From assembly GCA_015146655.1 (NCBI GenBank), contig VKHL01000035.1:130423-194422 (forward strand): a stretch of DNA of 64,000 nucleotides, in the 5' to 3' direction. The position numbers and the translations under genes were made by a program. Of this stretch, positions 31,320 to 40,900 are shown in pieces (within the stretch, counting starts at the first letter, position 1; each line of letters starts with the position of its first letter). The DNA comes from Ochromonas danica (taxonomy: Eukaryota > Sar > Chrysophyceae > Chromulinales > Chromulinaceae). The notes under the pieces are model-generated. The model saw only the letters and a list, made by a program, of their open reading frames with translations, was not told the origin of the DNA and searched no databases.

Positions 31320-31794
31320 TGTGATACCATCCAAGGCGCGTAATGAACCTGAAGAATCTGCGTTTTATAGGCTGAAAGACTTTCTAGGATCCAATTCTTA
31401 TCCACGCAGAGCTTTTATTATTCTGTGAATAAATGACTTGGCTTACACTGCCAGATTTCGGATTGCTACCGATCATAGCATCAACAGAATATAGATAAGT
31501 TGTCTGTTACAGGACAGGAGCAATGTAAGGTTTAAGGTCAGAAAATGAGAGATCCACGATAGGAATGTCTTCTTTGTATAATATCAGCTCTCCCCGCCTA
31601 ATCTCTTCCAACGCACAAGCGTTTAATCCCTCACACTGAATGAGGATCTTCAAGATATTGAAATCCTTGCTAGAGCAGTAAGTGAATTATCTCATAGAAG
31701 AGGTTATGAATCACAATCCATCTAATCATCATAACATTAGATAGAAGAGGTGACGATTCTTATCAACAAGTTCTCTAACGAAATTAGTGGAAGA
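31320..31794. other. Spacer between the two LON genes
   Basis: 475 bp, no open frame of note on the plus strand and no repeat seen. It presumably carries the 3' end of copy 1 and the promoter of copy 2. Confidence 0.5.
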
Positions 31795-32713
31795 ATGCTT
31801 GCGATTCTGATTGTTCTCTTCTTCGCGAGCATTTCATGTGTGACCACTTTCACTTTCGTTGGTAGCCTGCGATTGAAAAGGATTGATCACTTGAAACTAC
31901 ATAGTACTTCGCGAGAGCTTCCAGACCTTTGGAAGGAGAAAATAGAATGGTTGCAAGAAGAAGATAAACCGAGACCAATACACCCAGAAAACCGCTCTAT
32001 GATCTTCACGTTTTGTTCGTCTCAAGTGGTTTTCCCCACAAGCGTACATATTCTAGATGTCGAAGAGAATGACAGGTGATAAATACTTCACTCGATTTCA
32101 ATGGGAAGGTTGAGTTGATGCTCGCGTTTTGCTTTGAGGCAGGATCGTTTTCGAAAACAAGTCAAAAGTTGGTATTGTTTTCTCTGATCCTAGTACTGGC
32201 TATATTGCTCGTGTCGGAACCATGTGCGAAATTAAGGATCAGCAAAGAGATTATAATAATACCAAAGTACGTCTCACTTTGAAAGGAACTGGACGATTTC
32301 GGATTTATCAATATCATACACTTCTCACAAATACTAATTCTGTTATTCAAACAGAGCTGCAAGACGAAATCAATTCTCACGAACATGCTGTAATAGGATT
32401 AGTAAATGATCTATTGGAGGCCATTAAGTATTATGCTCAATTAACGGGAGAGTTCTTTGGGGATGATGTTGCAATTACTCACTTTCCTTTGTTGCAATGT
32501 TGGGAAGCCTTTGAGTCCTGGAATCCTGCTGTTGAGACCTCAACCTCCTTTAGCTTTCTTGTGGGCAGCTTCCTTCCTCAAGATCCCTTAGTATCGCAGT
32601 TAATGCTACAAACTACTGATTTGGAAGCTCGATTGCGATCTGAACTGTACATCATGAATGAGATCAATTGTCAATTAGACGAAGTTCTTTTCAATATGGG
32701 AATACATTCTTAA
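31795..32713 (+). CDS. LON substrate-binding-domain protein with plastid-type presequence (copy 2, divergent)
   Basis: Exons 31795-32075 and 32143-32713 encode 283 residues. ATG 31795 opens a hydrophobic signal peptide (MLAILIVLFFASISC) followed by TTFTFVGSLRLKR, again an aromatic residue just after the likely cleavage site. The domain is a degenerate version of copy 1: VVFPTSVHILDVEENDRIVF replaces the FPEGG...FEMRYRQL segment, TGYIARVGTMCEIKD and LKGTGRFRI keep the core. The C-terminal helices align with copy 1 (QLMLQTTDLEARLRSE). The intron interrupts the same place in the fold, in the same phase 2, as in copy 1, which indicates tandem duplication. It is shorter and lacks the acidic tail. 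Confidence 0.8.
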
Positions 32714-32841
32714 AACTGAAATGAAAGAGACAATATTGAGGATGATTGAGGAGGTTTTAGATCTTTACATGATAACCAACAAGCCAATGTGTCACAAACA
32801 TTGCTGTTCCTACGCATGCATGTCACACAATAATTGAGGCA

Positions 32842-33882
32842 TTAAATTCCGAGCTGTTCTTTTAAGCTACCTTGCTGAACCATTTCCTTCACAATATCCA
32901 AACCTCCCACCAGCTGTCCCTTGACATAGAGCTGAGGATAAGTGGGCCAATCTGAGTACTCTTTCAACCCTTGACGAACTTCTTCATCTGTAAGAATGTT
33001 GAAAGAAGAATATTCCACTCCACTATCTTTCAAAATGGAGACAATTGTTGAACTAAATCCACAACGAGGAGCATCAGGAGTGCCTTTCATAAAGAGCATA
33101 ACCTGTGCTTGGTTAATGAGATCATGCAATCTCTCTTGGAGCGGCTTAACAGCAGCAGGAGACTGGGCTGCATTTGCAGCATCAATAACATGTTGAATAT
33201 CAAACTGATCAATAAGATTTCCTTGTTGAGCCATTTCCTTCACAATATCTAAACCTCCTACAAGCTGTCCCTTGACATAGAGCTGAGGATAAGTGGGCCA
33301 ATCTGAGTACTCTTTCAACCCTTGACGAACTTCTTCATCTGTTAAGATATCAAAAGAAGCAAAGGGAACATTACTTTGTTGCAACAATTCCACCATTTGA
33401 CGACTAAATCCACAGCGAGGTTGAGCAGGACTGCCTTTCATAAACAACATGACAGGGGCAGTGTAGATCAACTGCTCCAATCGACGATTTAAGACTTCTT
33501 TCTTCTTTTTCTTCTCGTCCTCTTCTGCATTATTGGTAAAACTAGAAACATTAGAGATCTCATTCAAATCTTTGACTAGCTTGGAGACTGTGGATGGTGT
33601 CGCTCCTTCAAACTTGGCGACAATCTTCGAACCAATGCAAGTGAAGAAAGTTGGGACCAGGGTCACACTCAGCTTCTCGCTTAGTTCAGGAACTCCTTCT
33701 GCTTCAATTGTGCGAAACTTGATTGTTGGATACTTTTCTTCAAGTGCTGCGTAGACACTTTGCATTTGACCGTCTCTTCTAGATGGTTCATGCCATTCTG
33801 CCCAAAAGAAAAGAACAAATTTCGTTTCTTTCTCATTTTGAAGACTAATATATTCTTGTAAACTTTTCAACTCAACTGGCAT
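32842..33882 (-). CDS. GRX3: Monothiol glutaredoxin 3 (PICOT): thioredoxin-like plus two CGFS glutaredoxin domains
   Basis: An intronless frame of 346 residues. Residues 1-100 are a thioredoxin-like domain whose active site reads WAEWHEPSRR, without the usual CxxC. Two glutaredoxin domains follow, each with PRCGFS (about residues 155 and 265), the Fe-S ligand cysteine of monothiol glutaredoxins, and each with WPTYPQLYVKGQLVGGLDIVKEM, the glutathione-binding half. Cytosolic GRX3 proteins pass [2Fe-2S] clusters together with BolA and regulate iron homeostasis. The second halves of the two domains are almost identical in DNA (see findings). It diverges from the aldehyde dehydrogenase gene, 394 bp away. 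Confidence 0.94.
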   Translation of the reverse strand: MPVELKSLQEYISLQNEKETKFVLFFWAEWHEPSRRDGQMQSVYAALEEKYPTIKFRTIEAEGVPELSEKLSVTLVPTFFTCIGSKIVAKFEGATPSTVSKLVKDLNEISNVSSFTNNAEEDEKKKKKEVLNRRLEQLIYTAPVMLFMKGSPAQPRCGFSRQMVELLQQSNVPFASFDILTDEEVRQGLKEYSDWPTYPQLYVKGQLVGGLDIVKEMAQQGNLIDQFDIQHVIDAANAAQSPAAVKPLQERLHDLINQAQVMLFMKGTPDAPRCGFSSTIVSILKDSGVEYSSFNILTDEEVRQGLKEYSDWPTYPQLYVKGQLVGGLDIVKEMVQQGSLKEQLGI

Positions 33883-34276
33883 CTTCTTCTTATTCTTCTT
33901 TCTCTATCGTATCTCGATCTTTTGCCAATAAATGTGGTGGAAATGGAATGGACCAAAGAAGAAGAAGTTGAGGCAAGTTCTGAAGGAAGACAATCTAAAG
34001 GAAATACGTAAAGGATAAAAGGAATTCCTTTCATCTGTCTAAAGTCAAAAGTTAGAAGTCAGACACACCACGCATAAGCATAAGTGATAAATTTACAGTT
34101 AAAACTTATAGTTCTTTATACAAAACCCGCCATTGCGAGTTGTGCTGGATCTGTACTAGTATACTGTACGAGTATCATCCACTGTCTCTGTCTGCTGGCT
34201 TGCAAGAAATTGAAGCTGGGCTGTCAGACTTAACTTGATCGTATCGAGTCTACTGTCAACGAGTCTATTATCAAAG
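33883..34276. other. Bidirectional promoter region of GRX3 and the SSADH gene
   Basis: 394 bp between two divergent start codons. No defined motif was recognised; a TTCTTCTT-rich stretch on the GRX3 side probably is 5' UTR. Confidence 0.45.
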
Positions 34277-35854
34277 ATGCTTTCTTCTTCTAGAATCCTC
34301 TCTACTTCTTCTTTTCATCATCTCTCTAGAAGAGAATTAAAGACCATTTCTTCTCAACTACCTAATCATATCACAATTCAACATCCTCATCTTCTTCGTA
34401 ACACACCTTTTATTAATGGTCATTTCCTTGATAATGAGATCTTTCCTACTGAAAGAACCTTTAAAGTCATGAACCCTGCTAATGGCAAGGTCTTAGCTCA
34501 TCTTCCCAGTCTCCATGAGAAAGAGATCGATCAAGCTATCCAATCTGCACACACTGCTTGGAAGACTTGGAAAGAGACTACCGCTTATGAAAGATCAAAA
34601 ATCTTACAGAAAATCTCACATTTGATGACAAAATACTCAGACGATCTCGCTGCTATTATCACTTTAGAAGCAGGTAAACCCACCAGTGAAGCGAAGGGAG
34701 AGATTGGATATGCTATATCCTTTATTGACTTCTATGCTGAAGAAATTAAACGAGTTCATGGGGATACGTTCCCATCTCCTTCACGTAATCGTCGTACTTT
34801 TACTATTAAGCAACCTGTAGGTCCAGTTGGGTTAATTACTCCATGGAATTTCCCCAGTGCTATGATAACACGTAAAGTAGCCCCTGCTTTAGCTGCAGGA
34901 TGTACTGTTGTGTTAAAACCTTCTGAAGAGACACCTCTTTCTGCCTTGGCTATGGCAGCTATCTGTCATGAAGCTGGAGTTCCTCCTGGTGTGCTTAATA
35001 TCATCACAGTGGGTAGAGAAGATGTTACCATGGCAGGTAGTCGTCTTTGTCATTCTCCTCTCATTCGCAAGATTTCCTTTACTGGCTCTACAGTTGTTGG
35101 TAAATGGTTAATGAGAGAAGCTTCTACAACAGTAAAGAAAGTCTCTCTGGAATTGGGTGGAAATGCTGCTTTCATCGTGTTCGATGATGCTGACCTTGAT
35201 ATTGCTGTTCAAGCATTAATGTTATCTAAATTTCGCAATGCTGGTCAAGCTTGTATTGCCTCGAATCGTGTCTTTGTTCAACAAGGTGTTTATAAGAAGT
35301 TTGCTGATCGTCTTTCTGCTGCTGTTGTAGCTAATTTGAGATGTGGATATGGATTTGATGCGGCAACTACTGTTGGTCCCTTGATTAATGCACAAGGTTT
35401 GAATAAAGTTCATAATCAAGTTGAAGATTGTAAGACAAAAGGTGCTAAAGCATTAGTAGGTGGACAACCACATGGTAATTTGAATGCCTTGGGTGGATTC
35501 TTTTATGAGCCAACAGTCTTGGTGGATGTCACGAAAGACATGTTACCATTTACACAAGAAACCTTTGGACCTATTGTTCCACTTATCCCTTTTACAACTG
35601 AAGATGAAGTTGTTGACTTAGCCAATGATACTCCTTTTGGATTATCTGCCTATTTCTGTACGAAAGATCTTCGTCGTGCATTCCACATGGCTGAGAGATT
35701 AGAAGCTGGTATGGTTGGAGTTAATGAAGGTGCCATTAGCTTTGCAGCTGCTCCTTTTGGAGGTGTGAAAGAAAGTGGTTTGGGTAGAGAAGGAGGTGCA
35801 CAAGGATTGGAAGAGTATCTAGAGGAAAAGTACGTGTGCATTGGTGGTCTCTGA
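34277..35854 (+). CDS. Succinate-semialdehyde dehydrogenase (ALDH5 family), probably mitochondrial
   Basis: From ATG 34277, 525 residues, intronless. The first 35 residues (MLSSSRILSTSSFHHLSRRELK) are Ser/Arg-rich and free of acids, like a mitochondrial transit peptide. The ALDH core shows the NAD(P) site PVGPVGLITPWNFP, the glycine loop FTGSTVVGKWL, the general-base motif LELGGNAAF and the catalytic cysteine in FRNAGQACIASNR. Length, the RKVAPALAAGCTVVLKPSEETPLSA segment and AKGEIGYAISFIDFYAEE resemble SSADH most closely. The enzyme oxidises succinate semialdehyde to succinate in the GABA shunt. The frame is also open upstream of the ATG to 34235 but without an ATG. Confidence 0.9.
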   Translation: MLSSSRILSTSSFHHLSRRELKTISSQLPNHITIQHPHLLRNTPFINGHFLDNEIFPTERTFKVMNPANGKVLAHLPSLHEKEIDQAIQSAHTAWKTWKETTAYERSKILQKISHLMTKYSDDLAAIITLEAGKPTSEAKGEIGYAISFIDFYAEEIKRVHGDTFPSPSRNRRTFTIKQPVGPVGLITPWNFPSAMITRKVAPALAAGCTVVLKPSEETPLSALAMAAICHEAGVPPGVLNIITVGREDVTMAGSRLCHSPLIRKISFTGSTVVGKWLMREASTTVKKVSLELGGNAAFIVFDDADLDIAVQALMLSKFRNAGQACIASNRVFVQQGVYKKFADRLSAAVVANLRCGYGFDAATTVGPLINAQGLNKVHNQVEDCKTKGAKALVGGQPHGNLNALGGFFYEPTVLVDVTKDMLPFTQETFGPIVPLIPFTTEDEVVDLANDTPFGLSAYFCTKDLRRAFHMAERLEAGMVGVNEGAISFAAAPFGGVKESGLGREGGAQGLEEYLEEKYVCIGGL

Positions 35855-36716
35855 GGTTTAATATTCCACTCTTTGTGGTCTGTGGCAGATTGATTATTCT
35901 TGTGATTCTGCATGACTTTTAACGTTGTAATTGAATACAAACACCTTTCATTATCATTCTTGTTTGTTGTATATTATCATATTACAGGATATAATGAGAT
36001 CAGAACAGAACAATATTGGTGATATATACCATACCCCCTTTGGTTTGATAAGGGCTGGGTTGATTTACTTGGTGAAGTAGAATACGAATACCAACATTAC
36101 TATCATCATTTTCTACAAATCAGTCACACCCGTCCTACACGCAGGTCGAAAGTCCAGTTTATTCTGCGAAAGTAAAGTACTAAAGTCCACTTTTACGGCC
36201 ACTTTTCCTCTGCGGCCGCTACACGGCATTTTGGATTGCGGTGGAAAAGTACAAAAGTACGAAAGTACGGAAGTGTGAGCAAAACGTTGTTGGAGAAAAT
36301 GGACGAAGACATCTCTCCCCAGAAGATCCTTCCCCTCCCCTTCGACTAAATCCTTATCCCGACGGTCCATGGTCAAGTTTTTTTTTAGAAAGGAGCACTC
36401 TAGCCACTTTTATTGATGCCGAAAGAAAGTGATTCGAAAGTACAAAAGTGGCTGTGCCTTTTGTACTTTAGAACGGACTTTTTTTGGAAATCGGACTTTT
36501 TAGTTTGGCACTTTTTCTGCGTGTTGGACGAGCGACTGTGCGTACGTACATCCCATGGTGGTAAAATACAGTGGTAAAATAGACACGTAGGAAGTGGTAA
36601 AATGGCGCAACGAAGAAGGTCCAACCAAGTGGAAAGCAAAGTGAATCAATCGTTGATTGAGGAGATAGTGAAAGAAAGAAGACAATATCTTCTTCCTATT
36701 CTTTCTCTTTCTATAT
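35855..36716. other. Intergenic with a dense cluster of AAAGTAC/AAAGTCC motifs
   Basis: 862 bp upstream of the TPR-MYND gene. Between about 36160 and 36515 the words AAAGTAC, AAAAGTAC, AAAGTCC and AAAAGTGG occur many times in both orientations, partly as direct repeats (around 36246-36269). A T9 tract lies at about 36378-36386. No gene is visible. Confidence 0.6.
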
Positions 36717-37835
36717 ATGTCAAGTCAAATGGATAGTAATCTTCTTTTAAAGTTAGCCTTAGGATATGAAAAGAAAAGACATTATGAAAAAGCAGAAGAA
36801 ATTTATCAACAAATTCTATTAAAAGACCCACAACATATTGAAACACTATTTGAATATGGTAGTCTTTTAGCAGTTATTAGATCAAATTTTTTAGAAGCTT
36901 CAAAGTTATTAGAACAATGTCTAACTTTACAACCTGATCATAGTAAAGCATTAGGTCTTTATGCTGAAGTTATGGAACATGTTAATCCTTCTTTAGCTAA
37001 AGAGATTCATCAACGTGCATATTATATAGATCATTCTATTCAACGTTTACGTTCTTATGCTTCTTTCTTAGAGAAGATAGGAGAGTTTCAAGAAGCTGAA
37101 AAAGTGTATAAAGAAGGATTAGAACAGGAAAGAGGAGGAGAAGAAGGAGAAGGAAGTAGTAGTAATAGTAGTAGTAGTACTGCTTTATTATGTGCATTAG
37201 CATCTTTATATGAAGATACAGATCGAGATGATGAAGCAATAGGATGTTATCAACAAGCATTAGCAATAGATGGAAACTGCTTTGAAGGAATAGCAGGATA
37301 TGCATTACATCTATTCTATCAAGGAGATGAAAGACATGATCTAACAGCTGCAAAAGAAGCAGTTGAATTATTGGAACGTATCCCACCAGGTGAAAGACAT
37401 GATCTTGAAAGAACTTATCTTTATAGTCAAGCGTTAGTAACAAAATTGGAAGGGTTAGGTGATAGTAGAGATGGACATTGTGCAGAATGTGGTGGAATGG
37501 GTAGTTTACGATGCAAGAAATGTAATAAAGTGTCTTATTGTGGGAAGGAATGTCAAGGAAAGCATTGGCAAAAACACAAAAAAGTCTGTGGAAAAGTGTT
37601 ACCACATCCAAGTGAAGCACCTCTACATAAAGTTTGTCCAGTTTGTCGTATCGATTGTGATTGTCATGGTCCTTTGGCTGGGGAGGCTGCCTTTGGTATC
37701 CATGCAGAGAGTTGCATGCACACGATGCTAAATGTTCAGAATGAAGGAATTGGTTGTCCAGGTAATATGAGATGTATCTATATACTGCAACCGCCTGAGC
37801 AAGGAGGTTTGACGATACAACAGAAGAAAACTTAG
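36717..37835 (+). CDS. TPR protein with MYND zinc finger
   Basis: An intronless frame of 372 residues from ATG 36717. Tetratricopeptide repeats fill residues 8-240 (for example ALGYEKKRHYEKAEEIYQQIL, SLYEDTDRDDEAIGCYQQAL). A MYND finger lies at about 256-292: CAECGGMGSLRCKKC...YCGKECQGKHWQKHKKVC, with all eight metal ligands. A further Cys cluster (VCPVCRIDCDCHG) lies near 308-322. TPR plus MYND suggests a protein-interaction scaffold; no SET domain is present, so it is not a SMYD methyltransferase. The antisense strand has a long open frame that is an artefact of AT-rich codons. Confidence 0.82.
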   Translation: MSSQMDSNLLLKLALGYEKKRHYEKAEEIYQQILLKDPQHIETLFEYGSLLAVIRSNFLEASKLLEQCLTLQPDHSKALGLYAEVMEHVNPSLAKEIHQRAYYIDHSIQRLRSYASFLEKIGEFQEAEKVYKEGLEQERGGEEGEGSSSNSSSSTALLCALASLYEDTDRDDEAIGCYQQALAIDGNCFEGIAGYALHLFYQGDERHDLTAAKEAVELLERIPPGERHDLERTYLYSQALVTKLEGLGDSRDGHCAECGGMGSLRCKKCNKVSYCGKECQGKHWQKHKKVCGKVLPHPSEAPLHKVCPVCRIDCDCHGPLAGEAAFGIHAESCMHTMLNVQNEGIGCPGNMRCIYILQPPEQGGLTIQQKKT

Positions 37836-37905
37836 TAACAACACCGTTTGTACCTTGTAAAATAAACCAATCATGCAATCTTCGCTTCTTGAAACAATCT
37901 AATGA

Positions 37906-40900
37906 CTACTTCCTTCGCACCCGTTTAGCACTATTATTAACCGATGATGGAGCTTTGTTATCTTTATTGTTATAGAATGCCAGTGCTTTGTCCGCAGTGC
38001 CTATTAGGGAAAGTGTAACATATGAGTGAGTCAATAACATGTGAGTGACACACTAACTCTACGAATGATGGAGTTGATTTCTCACCTGAATGAAAAATAT
38101 CCGAATCTGGTTTTCGATGAGCAAAAGAGCCTTGATCGGCTATTGGCTTGGCTAACACCAGTACTTCTAACGCTTGACTGTGAGCCAAAGAAGCTAAAAA
38201 GTTATCTACAGGCATGTTGATAGGTAAATACGACATGATTTTTTCAACACTGCGTCCATTGATAAGATAGGCATGCAAGTTCCAGACATAATTCACTCGT
38301 AAGAAGATTGATTTGATAGGTTGAGATTTAAACTCTTTGCTTTTCCAAGGTAACACTCGTCCTAGATAGCAGATATCCGTTGATTTAGGTAGCCGCTGAA
38401 TAATGTACTGAAGTTCTTCTATTAAGGAATTATGATATATAGTGCGCACATTCATTTGATTTGGTATGTCAGAGAAGTAAGTGGTTAGTGGATTTATTCG
38501 TAAATGAGCATCATCCTCCATGATCAGAAAATAGTCTTTCAGAATATTCTGACTGATATTCCGATAAAAGAGCAAACTTTGAGAAAGCTTCTCTACGATT
38601 GGAGGAAGACCACTGTCTTCATCTTTGCCTTGAACATATAACTTCTCTATAGCTTTCCATATCAACAGATGACTCATTGCACACGCTCGTTCTGTGCTAG
38701 TCAGAGGCACGTCATTATTCTTACTGCATTTGAAGTCAAACTGACAGTTCAATGAAGTATTCCAAGAGGTGCTCACGAGCTTCTCTGGAACTAATGAAGG
38801 ATCTCCTTTGAGACTCATCCCATCCACAGCAGGGAAACGTACAGCTGAAAACTTCCATTTTGCGCACTGAGATAGAGCACGTAGCCATCGATCAGGCCTT
38901 CGGTCCAAGTTAATAACAACTGCCAACGGCCCTCTCATAGAGTACAGTCTGGAAAGCAAGCTCTCTATTATAATATTGCATTGATCATGATTGTAAACAG
39001 AAATGAGGAATTCTCAAACATTATAATAATATAGCAATCACCTGTTCGAAGCAAACGACTGTGATTGCCCAGCACGAAGTGACGACGCTCTTTGATTATT
39101 GAAAGCAATTGGATGTCAACATGCTGCTCCACCAAACGCCAGGGAGCTGGTACGGAGTGAATGATCCTGTCACAGGATAATAGTCAATCATAAGAAAACA
39201 ATAAAAGGCTACCTCTATATGCTCACCTGAGAACCTCTAGTGCGCAGCTTATAATAGAAGTCATGGATTGCTGGCAATGTTGCTCATATAATTGCCGACA
39301 GAGATGAATACACAGTCCTCGCAACTGATAGATGTAGATGAATACATGTTTCTCAACGAGGAACATGGCAATTAATAAAGCCAATTCTTCATAACATTTA
39401 CGAACCTTTTCCACAAGCATGATAACATCAGCAGAGATCATGGGAGTTGTCGACAAATTTGTGTCATTGGAATCAGGCTTTTCTTCTTCTATTTCCATGT
39501 TGAAAATATCATCAATACTATTTATCCCCACATTCTTGTTTTGAGCATTGTCCTTGGTCTCAGGGAGAGTAGCTAAGTTGCAAAATGCTACGTTATACAG
39601 ATAATGAGATGCTATAGCATCCAGGCTTTCAATAACGCATTCCACCTCCTCACTGCGAATGCTACAATAATCTGCAAAGATAGCTAAAGAGTTGAAGAAC
39701 TGACTTTGGCCTTCCATCTGCAATACAGCATGTATCTTTGAGTAGTAATGTTGGTTTGAATAGACAGTGAAATAGTTGTCTAGCTTGCTAACAACTATCC
39801 CATGTAGTACATTTTCATGTGGGAGCAAATGAGGTACCATACTGCGCAGATATTCTCTCATAGAATTCATCTTCGTGAAAACGGCTGCACTTAGGCGTGT
39901 ACCAGTTAGAACGGCTCCTGTGCGAACGCCTACATTAGTATCGTCGAATATGTTCAAAATTTGACTCCATAACTTATTATGCACGAAGGAAAAAGTGTAT
40001 TTTATTGTGTCATATTCTGAAGACGGAGACGAGTTGACCAACACTTTACGCCACAAAACATCCGCAAATTGCTGCGAAGTAAGATGCGGTGAGGCAGGCA
40101 GAGCAGATTCAACCAGTATTGCATGACGAAAAATATCCTTTCCTGTTAGCTGTCCTTCTATTTCATCTCCCCTCTGCAGTATATCCTTGTGACGAACAAC
40201 ATTACGCAAATACGAACCAACTCCACTAATAGAATTGGATAGATTCTGGAAACCAAGAAGTTCCCCTAAAGACAGTGCTTTGCCAGAGAGGGTGAGGTTG
40301 ATAGCATTGTAAATGTCCTTGTAACTCTCCCAAAACCCCTTCCATGTAAAGGAATGTATATCAACTACTGAACAGTCTTCGCCACCAAGCAGTTTGGATA
40401 ATTGCGGATTTCTCTGATTCAGCAACAATGCGAGGTTCTTGATACTATTGTTCTTGCACATCATAGAGTAATTGTCATTCCAGTTCGATAATTCTTTGGA
40501 GAAGACTTGATATTGTGTGCTGAACAAAGATATCAGATGTTTACTGGGATCAGATAGATCTTGTTTACAGCTCATTTGTAAGGCAAGAATGAATCCAGGA
40601 GCAAAGGGTGTCCAAACAAAGTGGGCAATATCATTCAACATTTCTTGCATGGAGCGGTTCCATCCCTAAGGAAAGAGTAAATATTGATAAATTTTCATTG
40701 ACGTAATGCTATCAAAGAAGCGATGTCAAAACTCACCGTTATTTGTCCGATTTGTAGTAAGAGATACAGCTCTACAAAATCATTCAAAGCTTGCCATGCT
40801 ATCCCTCTTTGCAGATCCTCTAGAGTCTCGTTCACACCAACACTTCGCAGCTGGTAATGTTTGCAAGTAAGATTTTCGGGAGCTTTTGCGTCGCCATTTT

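Noticed and set aside
30164-32713. The two LON genes as parts of one full Lon protease
   Set aside because: Neither gene nor its surroundings encode Walker A/B motifs or the Ser-Lys catalytic site, and each has its own presequence and stop.
37036-37878. A 280-codon minus-strand open frame opposite the TPR-MYND gene
   Set aside because: Its product is a run of Leu, Tyr, His and Ile typical of the antisense of AT-rich codons. The plus strand encodes clear TPR and MYND motifs.
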